A stretch of 64,000 bases of DNA from Streptomyces diastatochromogenes. GTDB lineage: Bacteria > Actinomycetota > Actinomycetes > Streptomycetales > Streptomycetaceae. The notes beneath the pieces are model-generated. The model had not been told where the DNA came from and searched no databases. It saw nothing but the letters and a program-made list of their open reading frames with translations. Positions 46,638 through 55,631 of this stretch are shown here, in pieces; positions within the stretch are counted from its first letter, which is position 1, and each line of letters opens with the position of its first letter. The stretch lies in the NCBI GenBank assembly GCA_026913215.1, contig JAPTYK010000002.1, positions 434,001-498,000 of the forward strand, given 5' to 3'. The position numbers and the translations under genes were made by a program.

Positions 46638-49094
46638 ATGCTCAAACGTATGGAGGACGAAGAGGTGACCTCCGGTGCGAGCGAGGCGGCCCCTGGGGTG
46701 CTGGCGCTGTCCAAAGTGGTGGCCAGGCTGCGGGCGGAGGTCATGGACCTGGAGGACGGGGCGTCGATGACGGCCGTCCTCGAACGGGCCAAGGGCGTGG
46801 TCATGGCCCGGTCGGGCGTGTCCGCCGAGGCCGCTTACCAGCTGTTGCTGGAGCGGGCGGAACAGCACCGCAGGAGCCTCCTGGAGGAGTGCTGGATCAC
46901 CCTGGGGCGGCTGGGAGCCGGGCGGGGCGCGGCGCCCGGGGAGTTCAGGACGCCCGAGACCGTACCGGCGCGGGAGGCGGCCCGGTCGGCCTTCAGTACG
47001 CGCCGGTACGTCATCGGTGACGACTGGCCGGCCGTGCAACGGGCCCTTCTGGCTCGGCTGGCCCGGGAGCTGGCGGGGGCCCGCACGCCGGACGACGTCG
47101 CGGAACTGCTCAGGTCGGAGTTGATCGACACCGAGGGCGTGGACGCGGTGATGATCTACGCCGTGGCGGCGGCCGGAAGTCTGGAGCTCATCGGCAGCGC
47201 CGGGGTGGACAGCGAGCTGGCCGCGCAGTGGAGACACGTTCCTCCCGTGAGCGGCATCGCCCCGCACGAGGTGCTCGGCACCCAGCAGGCGGTCTGGCTC
47301 GAAGACGTGGAAGGGGACACGGCCCGGTACCAGCTGATCGGGGGCTCGCCCGACCGGTGGCCCTCGCGTGCCTGGCTGCCGGTGCCCGCCACCCCGCCGA
47401 TGACGACGGTCATCGGGTTCTTCCGCGGTGTGGCGGGGCCGTTCGACGCACGGACCCGGACCCTATTGCGACGGGCCGTCCGGCTGTGCGGCGGCCCCCT
47501 CGTAGGAGATGACGGGACCCACGGGGCCCAGGCGCTCGACGAGGACGTCCTCCTCGTCCAGACCGTCTTCGACGCCTTGTCCGGGACGGCGATCCTGCTC
47601 ACGCCGCTGCGGTCGGGCAGCGGCAAGGTGGAGGACTACCGGATCGACGCGGCTTCGCCGGAGGCGGTCGACGTGGCCGGGCGCCGAGGCAAGGAGCTCG
47701 TGGGCCGACGGATCCTGGAGACCTACCCCACCGTGGCCGGAACCGCCCTGTGGGAGGGGTACCAGAACACCCTGGCCACGGGGACGGTCTACGTGAGCGA
47801 GCCCTTCGCCTACGAAGAGGTGACCGCCGGTGTCCCCCGGCAGTCCGTGTACTCGGTCCGCTGCTCGCGCCACGGCGAACGGCTCGTGGTGTCCTGGGTC
47901 CGTCACGACACCAGCGAGCGCGAGAGCCGCAGACTGGCCGAGGTGCAGCGCCTGGGCAACCTCGGCTGGGCGAGCTGGAACCTGATCAGCGACGTCATCA
48001 CGTGGTCCGACCAGGTCTACGTCATCTTCGACCGCGACCCCGCCCGTGGCCCCATGCGTCTGGAAGAACTGCCCGAGCACCTGCTGGCCGAGGACCTTCC
48101 GCGGCTCGGCGCGGCCGTCCAGCGGCTCCTCGGCGACGGCGCCCCCATCGACCAGACCTTCCGCATCACCACCGCGAACGGCGTCCGGCACCTGCGGATC
48201 GTCGCCGAGGCCGAGCTCGACGCGGACGGCGTCCCCGTCGAGGTGCACGGCTTCTTCCAGGACCTCAGCGCCCAGAAGGACGCCGAACTGGCCCTCCACG
48301 AGAGCGAACGCCACAACCTCGTCCAGCGCGGCATGCTCAAGGCCGAACGCGCTCTCGGCGCCCGCCTCCAGGACACGCTGCTCCCCATCCCCGAACAGTC
48401 CCTGGACCTCGCCGGCCTGCGCGTCGACGTCGCCTACGTGCCGGCCGACCGCGGTCTCAACGTCGGCGGCGACTGGTACTCCGCGATCGAACTCCCCGAC
48501 AAGAGCGCGCTGTTCGTCGTCGGAGACGTCGCCGGCCACGGCCTGGCCGCCGTCGGGACCATGGCCCAGCTCCGGTTCACCGCCAAGGGCATGACCGTCA
48601 CCGGCTCCGCCCTCCCCGACGTCCTCGGCCGGCTCAACGCCCTGCTCCTCCACCCGGCCTCGAACCAGTACGGCGCCACCGCCACGATGATCATGGCGCG
48701 TTACCAGCCCTGGGACCGCTGTCTCGCCTGGGCCCGAGCCGGACATCTGCCGCCCCTCCTGATCCGGGACGGCAGGGCGCGCTTCCTGGACCAGCCCGAG
48801 GGCCTCCTCCTCGGCGCCGTGCCCGACGCGCGGTACGGCCAGTCCACGATCACCCTCCAGCCCGGGGACCACCTGCTGATGTACACGGACGGCCTCGTGG
48901 AGGAGCCCACCGAAGACATCCAGACCGGACTCGACCGCCTCGCCACCCAGGCGACCCGGCTGGTCGAGGCCGGCCGACACCACCTGTTCGCCCGCACGCT
49001 CGCCTCCCTGGGACCGGGCATGCGCGACGACGTCTGCGTCCTCGACATCCACCTGCCCGACGACCCGGGCGGGGAGCCGCCGCAGGAGGCGTGA
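46638..49094 (+). CDS. ANTAR-GAF-PAS-SpoIIE serine phosphatase
   Basis: 818 residues, intact. Order: ANTAR-like RNA-binding helices (about 20-90, LRAEVMDLEDGASMTAVLERAKGVVMARSGVSAEAAYQLL), GAF (130-280), two PAS-type domains (300-430 and 440-555, the second with ITWSDQVYVIFDRDP), and a PP2C/SpoIIE phosphatase (575-810: GGDWYSAIELPDKSALFVVGDVAGHGLAA, LLMYTDGLVEEP, RDDVCVLDI). Such proteins dephosphorylate anti-anti-sigma factors in stress and development pathways. Start ATG 46638, or ATG 46650; neither has a strong RBS. It is followed by two CsbD-like stress genes. Confidence 0.92.
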   Translation: MLKRMEDEEVTSGASEAAPGVLALSKVVARLRAEVMDLEDGASMTAVLERAKGVVMARSGVSAEAAYQLLLERAEQHRRSLLEECWITLGRLGAGRGAAPGEFRTPETVPAREAARSAFSTRRYVIGDDWPAVQRALLARLARELAGARTPDDVAELLRSELIDTEGVDAVMIYAVAAAGSLELIGSAGVDSELAAQWRHVPPVSGIAPHEVLGTQQAVWLEDVEGDTARYQLIGGSPDRWPSRAWLPVPATPPMTTVIGFFRGVAGPFDARTRTLLRRAVRLCGGPLVGDDGTHGAQALDEDVLLVQTVFDALSGTAILLTPLRSGSGKVEDYRIDAASPEAVDVAGRRGKELVGRRILETYPTVAGTALWEGYQNTLATGTVYVSEPFAYEEVTAGVPRQSVYSVRCSRHGERLVVSWVRHDTSERESRRLAEVQRLGNLGWASWNLISDVITWSDQVYVIFDRDPARGPMRLEELPEHLLAEDLPRLGAAVQRLLGDGAPIDQTFRITTANGVRHLRIVAEAELDADGVPVEVHGFFQDLSAQKDAELALHESERHNLVQRGMLKAERALGARLQDTLLPIPEQSLDLAGLRVDVAYVPADRGLNVGGDWYSAIELPDKSALFVVGDVAGHGLAAVGTMAQLRFTAKGMTVTGSALPDVLGRLNALLLHPASNQYGATATMIMARYQPWDRCLAWARAGHLPPLLIRDGRARFLDQPEGLLLGAVPDARYGQSTITLQPGDHLLMYTDGLVEEPTEDIQTGLDRLATQATRLVEAGRHHLFARTLASLGPGMRDDVCVLDIHLPDDPGGEPPQEA

Positions 49095-49150
49095 GCCTGT
49101 GGCGGGTACGCGGTGCGATGACGGCCCGGGAAGGGCGGGAAAGGACCGAC

Positions 49151-49324
49151 ATGAGTGCCAAGGAGAAGGCCAAGGCCAAGATCGAACAGATCACGGGCAA
49201 GGTCGTCAGGCGAGTCGCGCACGCGTCGGGCAAGGACACGACGGCGGCCAAGGGCGCCGCGCTGCAGGCCCGCGGCAAGGCCCGGGAGAGCAAGGAGAAG
49301 GGCAAGGACTTCTTCAAGCGCTGA
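49151..49324 (+). CDS. Small CsbD-like stress protein 1, 57 aa
   Basis: ATG 49151 to TGA 49324, 57 residues (MSAKEKAKAKIEQITGKVVRRVAH...), Lys/Ala-rich and hydrophilic like CsbD general-stress proteins. It lies 56 bp after the phosphatase gene. CsbD members are SigB-type regulon genes of unknown biochemical role. Confidence 0.8.
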   Translation: MSAKEKAKAKIEQITGKVVRRVAHASGKDTTAAKGAALQARGKARESKEKGKDFFKR

Positions 49325-49411
49325 TCAGGGCATGCGGGCGAGGATCGGGGGTAGTCGCCGAGATGGCCCGGCCACGAAGCGGGGCTTGAACTGCGTGGAA
49401 AGGTGACTCTC

Positions 49412-49585
49412 ATGGGCGGAGGCAAGAAGGCCAAGAACATGGCCCAGACCGCCAAGGGCAAGGTGAAGGAGGCCACGGGCAAGGCCACCGGCGACACGAG
49501 CCTGGAGATGAAGGGCCGTGCCGAGCAGGTCGCGGGCGACGCCAAGCAGACCGCTCGGAAAGCCAAGGACACGCTGAAGCACTGA
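49412..49585 (+). CDS. CsbD-like stress protein 2, 57 aa
   Basis: ATG 49412 is preferred over GTG 49403 because GGAAAGG lies at the right distance. The sequence (KKAKNMAQTAKGKVKEATGKATGD..MKGRAEQVAGDAKQTARKAKDTLKH) is the CsbD core with its KxxKGKxKExxGKxTGD pattern. It follows a related gene (49151) by 87 bp, so this is a tandem pair, probably osmotic- or stress-induced. Confidence 0.88.
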   Translation: MGGGKKAKNMAQTAKGKVKEATGKATGDTSLEMKGRAEQVAGDAKQTARKAKDTLKH

Positions 49586-49647
49586 CCGGACGCCCGACGG
49601 TTCGACGACCGATCCGGAGCACCGGTCAGCGCATCACCCGACCCGAG

Positions 49648-49682
49648 GGAGGAGCGGCCACGACGGCCGCTCCTCCTGTTGC
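49648..49682. terminator. Bidirectional terminator between CsbD-like and SRPBCC genes
   Basis: GGAGGAGCGGCC (49648-49659) pairs perfectly with GGCCGCTCCTCC (49665-49676) around a 5-nt loop, followed by TGTT. It lies between convergent genes. Confidence 0.85.
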
Positions 49683-49751
49683 TGCCCCGGGGCATGGCCT
49701 GCGTGAACCTGCAGGGGCCTGCATGGGCCTGCCCTGGGGCGTGGGCCGGGA

Positions 49752-50909
49752 TCAGCGCCTGCGCCGCCGGCGGCGGCCGGCGGTCTCGTACGCGTCGTCT
49801 TCCTCGTCGCCTTCTTCGCCGTCTTCCCCGTCGTCTTCTTCGCTGTACTCCCCGTCGTCTTCCTCGTCCTCGTACGCCTCTGTGTCCGCCTCTTCGCCCG
49901 GCTCTTCGTCCCCGTTGCCCTCCGCGTCCTCGGCGTAGCCTTCCTCGTCGGCCCCCTCGTACTCCTCCTCGTCGTCGGGCTCGGCGTCCTCGTCCTCGTA
50001 CTCCCCCTCGTCCTCGTACTCCTCCTCGGGCTCCTGGCCTTCCTCGTCCTCGTCCTGCTCCTCGCCCGTCTCGCCGTTCTCCTGTTCCTCCTCCTCAAGA
50101 GCTTCCTCGTGCGAGCGGACCACTTCGCCGTCGCGGATCTCGCCGCGCCATCCCTCCGGCTCGTCGTCCGTGAGGGTGACATGGCGGCGGAAGTGCTTGA
50201 GGTCGAGCCGGAGTCGGCGGCCCTGGGCGCGCCACAGGTTGCCGGTCTTCTCGAAGAGGCCGGAGGGGTAGTACTCGACGGTGAGCAGGATCCGGGTGAG
50301 GGACGGGGCGAGCTCGTGGAAGCTCACGCAGCCCCGCGTCGATCCCTTGGCGCCGTCGGAGGTCCATATGATGTGGTCGTCGGGCACCTGCTCCTGGACC
50401 GTGGCCTTCCAACTGCGGGTCGAGGGACCCACCTTGACCTTCCAGTCGCTGCTGGTCTCGTCGCCCTGAGAGACGTTGCGGACGCCCTTGGTGAAGCCGC
50501 TGAAGTCCTCGTACTGGGTCCAGTGGTTGTAGACCCTGCGCAAGGGAGCGCCCACGTCGACGGTCTCGACGATGCTGGTGATCTTCCGGGTTCCGCTCCT
50601 GCGTTTGCCCTTGCCTCCGCCGAACAGGTTCGACGCGGCATCGGTGACCTTGTCCTTGAGGCTGCCGAGTGAGCTCCCCACCATGGCCTTGACCGGGGAG
50701 TCCCCCTGGAGGATGCGTCCGCCGATGTCCGTGAGCTTGCCGCCGTTTTCGGCCACGTCGTACAGCTGGTCGGTGACGTCTCCGAGCTTGTCCGTGGCCT
50801 TCTCCGCCAATTGCCCCGTCTGGGCGGTGAGGAACTCGCCCAGTTCGCCGAGCAACCGGTCCAGTCCGGATTCGGACTTCTTGCCGTGGCTGCGGTCTTC
50901 GGTTGCCAT
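49752..50909 (-). CDS. SRPBCC (cyclase/dehydrase-like) protein with long acidic tail, gas vesicle-associated
   Basis: 385 residues. About 1-105 is helical (LLGELGEFLTAQTGQLAEKATDKLGDVTDQLYDV). About 110-245 is an SRPBCC domain (ETVDVGAPLRRVYNHWTQYEDFSGFTKGVRNV, WKATVQEQVPDDHIIWTS). From 275 on comes a very acidic Glu/Asp tail that ends in a run of Arg. Its start lies 3 bp after the stop of the Lys-rich gene upstream. This pair accompanies gvp clusters in streptomycetes (known context, gvpY/gvpZ in some naming; I do not assign which). A structural or assembly role in gas vesicles is inferred. Confidence 0.8.
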   Translation of the reverse strand: MATEDRSHGKKSESGLDRLLGELGEFLTAQTGQLAEKATDKLGDVTDQLYDVAENGGKLTDIGGRILQGDSPVKAMVGSSLGSLKDKVTDAASNLFGGGKGKRRSGTRKITSIVETVDVGAPLRRVYNHWTQYEDFSGFTKGVRNVSQGDETSSDWKVKVGPSTRSWKATVQEQVPDDHIIWTSDGAKGSTRGCVSFHELAPSLTRILLTVEYYPSGLFEKTGNLWRAQGRRLRLDLKHFRRHVTLTDDEPEGWRGEIRDGEVVRSHEEALEEEEQENGETGEEQDEDEEGQEPEEEYEDEGEYEDEDAEPDDEEEYEGADEEGYAEDAEGNGDEEPGEEADTEAYEDEEDDGEYSEEDDGEDGEEGDEEDDAYETAGRRRRRRR

Positions 50910-50912
50910 GAC

Positions 50913-52016
50913 CTACCTCCGCGTCGACGGCTTGCGCGCCGCCGTCTTCTTCGCCGCCGGCTTGCGGGCCGGGCTCGTACGCGCCGCGGTCTTCTTCGCT
51001 GCGGTCTTCTTGGCTGCTGTCTTCTTCGCGGGCGCCTTCCTGGCGGGCGCCTTCTTCGCCGGGGCCTTTTTCGCGGGGGCCCTCTTGGCAGGCGCCTTCT
51101 TGGCAGGCGCCCTCTTCGCGGGTGCCTTCTTCGCAGGCGCCTTGCTGGCTGCCGCCTTACGTGCTGTCGCCTTCGTCGCCGGCCGGGCGCTGGTGGTCTT
51201 CTTCGCGGCGGTGGCTTTCTTCGCGGGGGCGGCTTTCTTCGCGGGCGCCCGTTCGGACGTCGACCGCCTCTGCGACGTGGTCTTCTTCGCCGCGGTCTTC
51301 GCTGCGGGCTTCGACGCCGGCTTCGACGTGGACGTCCGGGTGGACGTCTTGGCGGCCGTCTTCTTGGCCGGTGCAGCGGGTTTCCTGCTCGTGGAACTCG
51401 TGGAACTCGTGGCCCGACTCCGAGAAGCCCTCCGCGGACGAGGCTCGGCGGTTTCCCTGTCCCGTGTACGGGACGACGGACGTGAGGACCGCTGTGAGCG
51501 TGAGCGCGGCTTCTCCGGCTGCTGTTCCTCCTCGGCCTCTTCCGCCTCGTCTCCCTCCGGCTCGTCCTCCTCGTAGCCTTCGTCCCCGTCCCCGGCCTCG
51601 TCCCCGTCCCCTTCCTCGGCCTCGTCCTCGCCCTCGTCCTCGTCGTCGTAGCGGCCTTCCTCGTCCTCCTCTTCCTCCTCCTCTTCGCCTTCCTCCTCCT
51701 CGGCGCTGCCGATCGCGAGCCTCCGCTCATGGAGCGAGTCCGCGAGGTCGGCGAGCTTGCGGTCGGCCGCGACCTTCAGTGCTTGGCGGCCGGCGTCCAG
51801 GGCTTCGCCCCTGAGCTGTTCGCCGATGTCGGCGACCTGAGGGATTTCCTTGAGTTTGGTCAGACCCTGGGTCACCAGCTGTCGCGGTTCGAGACCGAAG
51901 CGCCGGCCCGCGAGGTAGGTCGCGAGGGTGAAGGCGAGGCGGGCCTTCTTCGTGCGTCCCAGTACGTAGCCCCCGGCCAGTGCGGCCGCCAGAGTCATCT
52001 TGGTCGTGGCATCCAT
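50913..52016 (-). CDS. Gas vesicle-associated protein with acidic and Lys/Ala repeat domains
   Basis: 367 residues. An N-terminal segment with one hydrophobic stretch (MTLAAALAGGYVLGRTKKARLAFTLATYLAGRRFG) is followed by a helical region, a Glu-rich block (about 110-165), a Ser/Arg block and a long Lys/Ala/Pro tail of AKKAPAKR-type pentads resembling histone H1-like tails. Such genes are sometimes labelled DNA primase only because of composition. It is divergent from gvpO across a 200-bp promoter region. Possible role: linking vesicles or proteins to nucleic acid or to the shell (inference only). Confidence 0.75.
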   Translation of the reverse strand: MDATTKMTLAAALAGGYVLGRTKKARLAFTLATYLAGRRFGLEPRQLVTQGLTKLKEIPQVADIGEQLRGEALDAGRQALKVAADRKLADLADSLHERRLAIGSAEEEEGEEEEEEEDEEGRYDDEDEGEDEAEEGDGDEAGDGDEGYEEDEPEGDEAEEAEEEQQPEKPRSRSQRSSRPSSRTRDRETAEPRPRRASRSRATSSTSSTSRKPAAPAKKTAAKTSTRTSTSKPASKPAAKTAAKKTTSQRRSTSERAPAKKAAPAKKATAAKKTTSARPATKATARKAAASKAPAKKAPAKRAPAKKAPAKRAPAKKAPAKKAPARKAPAKKTAAKKTAAKKTAARTSPARKPAAKKTAARKPSTRR

Positions 52017-52216
52017 AACCTCTGTCCCTTCACCGGGCGCCTACGGCCCCGTCGCCGCCCGGTACGGGACTTTCGCGTCGGGCCGCGAGCCACCCGCACA
52101 CCCGTAGGACGCTCCGCTCGGGCGGTGGGGAACGAACCTGCTTTCCCAGCTTGGCGTCTGCCCCTATACCATGCACTTCTAACCATTGCTACCGATATGT
52201 CCTCTTGGAGCGCCTT

Positions 52217-52582
52217 ATGGCCTCATCGGACCCGGACCGCCCCCGACGTACGGCTGCGCACGCGGACGACGAGCAGCAGTTGGAGCGCCGGAGGCGGAAG
52301 CCCGCGTCACGACGGACGAGATCCGTCGGCGCGGCTTCGGCGATGAGAGCGGCCGCTTCCCAACTCGCCACGCTGCTGGGCAGATCGCCTGAGTCCGTGT
52401 CCTCCCTGAAGCCCACTGATGAGGGGTGGGAGGCGCAGGTGGAGGTGGTGGAGCTGGAGCGGATTCCGGACACGACCAGCGTGCTGGCCAGCTACAAGGT
52501 GGCGCTCGACGAGGAAGGCGAGTTGATCTCGTTCGAACGGACTCGTCGCTACACCCGCGGAATGATCGATCGGCCGTCCTGA
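52217..52582 (+). CDS. gvpO: Gas vesicle protein GvpO
   Basis: 121 residues from ATG 52217 (TTGGAG upstream). After a basic N-terminus comes the GvpO core: AASQLATLLGRSPESVSSLKPTDEGWEAQVEVVELERIPDTTSVLASYKVALDEEGELISFERTRRYTRG. GvpO is an actinobacterial and haloarchaeal accessory or regulatory gas vesicle protein. It is the first gene of the plus-strand gvp operon and divergent from the Lys-rich gene at 50913. Confidence 0.93.
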   Translation: MASSDPDRPRRTAAHADDEQQLERRRRKPASRRTRSVGAASAMRAAASQLATLLGRSPESVSSLKPTDEGWEAQVEVVELERIPDTTSVLASYKVALDEEGELISFERTRRYTRGMIDRPS

Positions 52583-52610
52583 CGTCGGTACGGCCGTGGA
52601 AGGAGGCGCC

Positions 52611-53072
52611 ATGACCATGGTGCCGCAGAGCGGCAGTGCCGTCAGCAGGGGTGGGGGCTCCACGAGCAGTCTCTACGACGTCCTGGAGCTGATATTGGAC
52701 CGGGGGCTGGTGATCGATGTCTTCGTCCGCGTCTCCCTGGTCGGCATCGAGATCCTCAAGATCGACGCGCGGATCGTGGTGGCCAGCGTGGACACCTACC
52801 TCCGCTTCGCCGAAGCGTGCAACAGGCTCGACCTCGAAGCGGGCCGCAAGGCCCCGGCGCAGCTTCCCGAGGTCGTGGGGGACATGGTGGAGGGCGGGGC
52901 CCACGGCAAGTCCAAGGGGGCGCTCAGCGGAGCGGTCGAAGCGGTGACGGAGTCCCTGAAGGGAAAGTCCCGCGACGACGAGGAACCGGATGAGGAAGAG
53001 GCGGAGGAGGAGCCCGCTCCCCGGCGCCGGCGGCCCGCGGCCCGACGTACCGCGCACCGGGAGAAGGAGTGA
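52611..53072 (+). CDS. gvpA: Gas vesicle structural protein GvpA with extended C-terminus
   Basis: 153 residues from ATG 52611 (GGAAGGAGG). The shell-forming core is about residues 20-80 (LYDVLELILDRGLVIDVFVRVSLVGIEILKIDARIVVASVDTYLRFAEA). Beyond it is an extended acidic then Arg-rich tail of some 70 residues, longer than the 70-aa cyanobacterial GvpA but usual in streptomycetes. It is the major shell monomer or a minor GvpA-like one. The second gene of the operon, 28 bp after gvpO. Confidence 0.93.
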   Translation: MTMVPQSGSAVSRGGGSTSSLYDVLELILDRGLVIDVFVRVSLVGIEILKIDARIVVASVDTYLRFAEACNRLDLEAGRKAPAQLPEVVGDMVEGGAHGKSKGALSGAVEAVTESLKGKSRDDEEPDEEEAEEEPAPRRRRPAARRTAHREKE

Positions 53073-53075
53073 TCC

Positions 53076-53792
53076 ATGGCCCTCTACGTCTACGCGATCG
53101 TCGCGGAGGACCACCCCGCCTCCGTCGAGGACATGTCCGGCGTCGGTTCGGAATCGGCGCCCGTGCGCGTCCTCGCTTCCGGGCCCCTCCGTGCCGTGGT
53201 CAGCGACATCTCCGAGGAGATCCGGCCCAAGCGGCGCGATCTGCTGATCCACCAGGAAGTACAGGAACGCCTCATGCGGGGCGGGCCCGTCCTGCCCCTG
53301 CAGTTCGGCTACACCGCCCCCGACGAGGCGACGGTCGAGGAAGTGCTCCGCAGGGACGCCGACGGCTACCTCGCCCAGCTGGAGCGGCTCGACGGCTGCG
53401 CCGAGTACCACGTGCGCGCGTCCCAGGACGAGGACAGGCTCCTGCGCCGGATCCTGCGGGAGACCCCCGAGGCCCAGGAGCTGAACGAACGCATCCGCTC
53501 CGGGGAAGAAGACCCGCAACTACCTCTGGCTCTCGGACAGTTGGTCGCCGCGCAAGTACGTGAACGGCAGGAGGACCTGGCGGCCGGACTGGTCGAGGCA
53601 CTGGTGCCGTTCGCCCGGGACCACAGCGTCCGGCGGGCGTCGGGCGACGACTTCCTCAACTTCTCGCTGCTGGTCCCCGACGAGCGGAAGCAGGACTTCC
53701 TCACGGCGCAGACGCGCCTCGCCCAGGAGGTCAAGGATGACGTCGAACTCCGGCTCGTCGGCCCGCTGCCGCCGTACAGCTTCGTGCAGTGA
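53076..53792 (+). CDS. gvpF: Gas vesicle protein GvpF
   Basis: 238 residues. MALYVYAIV at the start, then VLASGPLRAVVSDI, VLPLQFGYTAPDEATVEEVL, and the C-terminal DFLNFSLLVPDERKQDF and RLVGPLPPYSFVQ are the GvpF/GvpL family signature, including the PPYSF end. GvpF is an assembly protein interacting with GvpA. It lies 3 bp after gvpA. Confidence 0.95.
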   Translation: MALYVYAIVAEDHPASVEDMSGVGSESAPVRVLASGPLRAVVSDISEEIRPKRRDLLIHQEVQERLMRGGPVLPLQFGYTAPDEATVEEVLRRDADGYLAQLERLDGCAEYHVRASQDEDRLLRRILRETPEAQELNERIRSGEEDPQLPLALGQLVAAQVRERQEDLAAGLVEALVPFARDHSVRRASGDDFLNFSLLVPDERKQDFLTAQTRLAQEVKDDVELRLVGPLPPYSFVQ

Positions 53793-53830
53793 CGGACGCC
53801 GCCGGGGAAGCGGGAAAGGAGGGTACGGGG

Positions 53831-54091
53831 ATGGGCCTGGTGACGTACCTGCTCACGCTCGCCGTCGCCCCGGTGCGTGGCATCGTCTGGGTCGCCGAGA
53901 GGGTGGCCGAACAGGCGGAGGAGGAGTACTACGACCCCGCTCCCGTCTGGCGGGAGCTCGCGGACCTGGAGGGCCGGCTCGTACGAGGGGAGATCGATCA
54001 GGGGACCTTCGACGCACGCGAGGACGAGCTGCTCGACCGGCTGGACGAGATCACGGCCCATCGGCGGCAGACACCAGGACAGATGCCATGA
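53831..54091 (+). CDS. gvpG: Gas vesicle protein GvpG
   Basis: 86 residues from ATG 53831, chosen because AAGGAGG lies 8 nt upstream; an in-frame GTG at 53789 overlaps gvpF. The sequence GLVTYLLTLAVAPVRGIVWVAERVAEQAEEEYYDPAPVWRELADLEGRLVRGEI is the standard GvpG pattern. Small helical assembly factor. Its stop overlaps ATG 54088 in a short 12-bp repeat region. Confidence 0.93.
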   Translation: MGLVTYLLTLAVAPVRGIVWVAERVAEQAEEEYYDPAPVWRELADLEGRLVRGEIDQGTFDAREDELLDRLDEITAHRRQTPGQMP

Positions 54092-54122
54092 CCGATGCCA
54101 CGACCGATGCCACGACCGGGAA
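54088..54122. repeat. 12-bp repeats at the gvpG-gvpJ junction
   Basis: GACCGATGCCAC occurs twice in tandem with a third partial copy. It supplies three nearby ATG codons in two frames. A short frame from ATG 54088 ends after 18 codons at 54144, so it could couple translation of gvpG to gvpJ. Confidence 0.7.
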
Positions 54123-54136
54123 ACGAGGCCAGCCTC

Positions 54137-54625
54137 GTGTCTGATCCCCTGCCCGAACGCTTCGGGCACCTTCCCTCCCGAGCGGCGCCGGCGCCGTACG
54201 GCCCGAGTTCCTCCGCGAGCCTCGCGGACATCCTCGAACGCGTCCTGGACAAGGGCATCGTCATCGCCGGGGACATCCGCATCAACCTGCTCGACATAGA
54301 GCTGTTGACCATCAAACTGCGGATCCTGATCGCCTCCGTGGACAAGGCGAAGGAGATGGGCATCGACTGGTGGGAGCACGATCCCTCCCTCTCGTCGCGG
54401 CACAGCGGCGATCCGCTGGCGGAGGAGAACCGCCGGCTGCGCGCGGAACTGGAGGAGCTGCGGCGCGAGGCCGTGACCTCAGGGGACGCCCGGCCCCGGC
54501 GCACATCCCGGTCGCAGGAGCGCGAGACGGACGCGTCCGGCGAGGCGGCCACGGGGCCGGGAACCGCCGAGGAACCGGACGACGCCGCCGCGCGACCGTC
54601 CCGAGGACGCAGAGGCAGAGAGTGA
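54137..54625 (+). CDS. gvpJ: Gas vesicle protein GvpJ (GvpA-like)
   Basis: 162 residues from GTG 54137 (CGAGG upstream); ATG 54095 and 54107 are in-frame alternatives within a 12-bp repeat. The GvpA-like core is SLADILERVLDKGIVIAGDIRINLLDIELLTIKLRILIASVDKAKEMGIDWWEHDP, the pattern of GvpJ, followed by a coiled-coil and basic tail. It is a minor shell protein needed for nucleation. Its stop overlaps the gvpL start (GTGA). Confidence 0.92.
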   Translation: MSDPLPERFGHLPSRAAPAPYGPSSSASLADILERVLDKGIVIAGDIRINLLDIELLTIKLRILIASVDKAKEMGIDWWEHDPSLSSRHSGDPLAEENRRLRAELEELRREAVTSGDARPRRTSRSQERETDASGEAATGPGTAEEPDDAAARPSRGRRGRE

Positions 54626-55631
54626 ACGACCACGACGGCCTGACCTACGTCTATGCCGCAGCTCCCGACACACGGCGACTGCGCACCGAGCTCGCCGGGG
54701 TGCGCGGAGTGTCGGGGGCGCCCGTCTCCCTGCTCGGCCCGCTCGACGAGAGCGAGCGAGTGCCGGGCGGCACCTCCCGAGCGCCGGACGACACCCCCCA
54801 AGCTCCGGACGCCACCCCCCGAGCGCCGGACAGCACCTCCCGTACGAGCGGCCCGGCGGACGCCGTCGCGTTCGTCATCAGCCACGTCGCACCCCAGGAA
54901 TTCGACGAACGGGCACTGAAGCGGCGCTTCGAGGACCTGGAGTGGCTGGAGGGCGTCGCACGGGCCCACAACGAGGTCGTCCAGACGATCGCCCGCCACG
55001 ACACCGTCCTGCCGCTGCGCCTGGCCACCGTCTACCAGAACGACGACCGGGCCCGCCGGGCCCTCGACGCCCAGCGCCACGTCTTCGCCGAGCGGATCGC
55101 CCTGCTCCGCGGCCAGAGCGAGTTCGGCGTCAAGCTGTACGTCACCGCCGCGGCCCCCGAGGACACGGGCGACGACACGGCCGCCCGCTCCGGGGACACC
55201 GCCACGCTCAGCCCCGGCAAGGCCTACCTGCGGCGGCGGCGCGCGCAACACAGCGCCCAGGAGAGTCGCTACCTGCACGCCCAGCAGGCCGCCGAACGGA
55301 TCGAAGCCCTCGCCGCCCGCTTCACCCCGCACCGCGTGCGCCACCCCGCCCAGCGCGGCGCCCTGGCGGGGCCCGACGAGAACGTCCTCAACGACGCCTA
55401 CCTGGTCCCGGACGACCGGGCCGACGCGTTCCGCGCGACGCTCAGCGCGGCGACGCGGGGCATCGACGGCGTACGCGTCGACGTCACCGGGCCCTGGGCC
55501 CCGTATTCCTTCGCCATGCCGACCGTCATGCCGACCGCCGTGCCGACGCCGCCACCCCCGCCACCCCGCCGCTCCAGCCACCCCCGCCGCTCCAGCCGCC
55601 GGACGCCGACCGGGCCGGGCGAGCACCGTGA
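54622..55631 (+). CDS. gvpL: Gas vesicle protein GvpL, repeat insertion, frameshift near end
   Basis: GvpF/L family: LTYVYAAAPDT start, VAFVISHVAPQEFDERALKRRFEDLEWLEGVARAHNEVVQ, VLPLRLATVYQNDD, and NDAYLVPDDRADAFRATL with GPWAPYSF near the end. About residues 50-76 hold a PDDTPQA-type heptad insertion encoded by 21-bp repeats. After PYSF comes a Pro-rich tail in which the frame shifts near 55550; without it, the frame runs through gvpS into gvpK. The end given, 55631, overlaps the gvpS start. Confidence 0.9.
54766..54849 (+). repeat. Four in-frame 21-bp repeats in gvpL
   Basis: GAC codons at 54787, 54808 and 54829 lie exactly 21 bp apart, with a diverged unit before them. The units encode P-D-x-T-[PS]-x-[AT] heptads. 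The DNA core CCGGAC-ACC is shared with the linker repeats at 21211 and the array at 29168. Confidence 0.85.
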
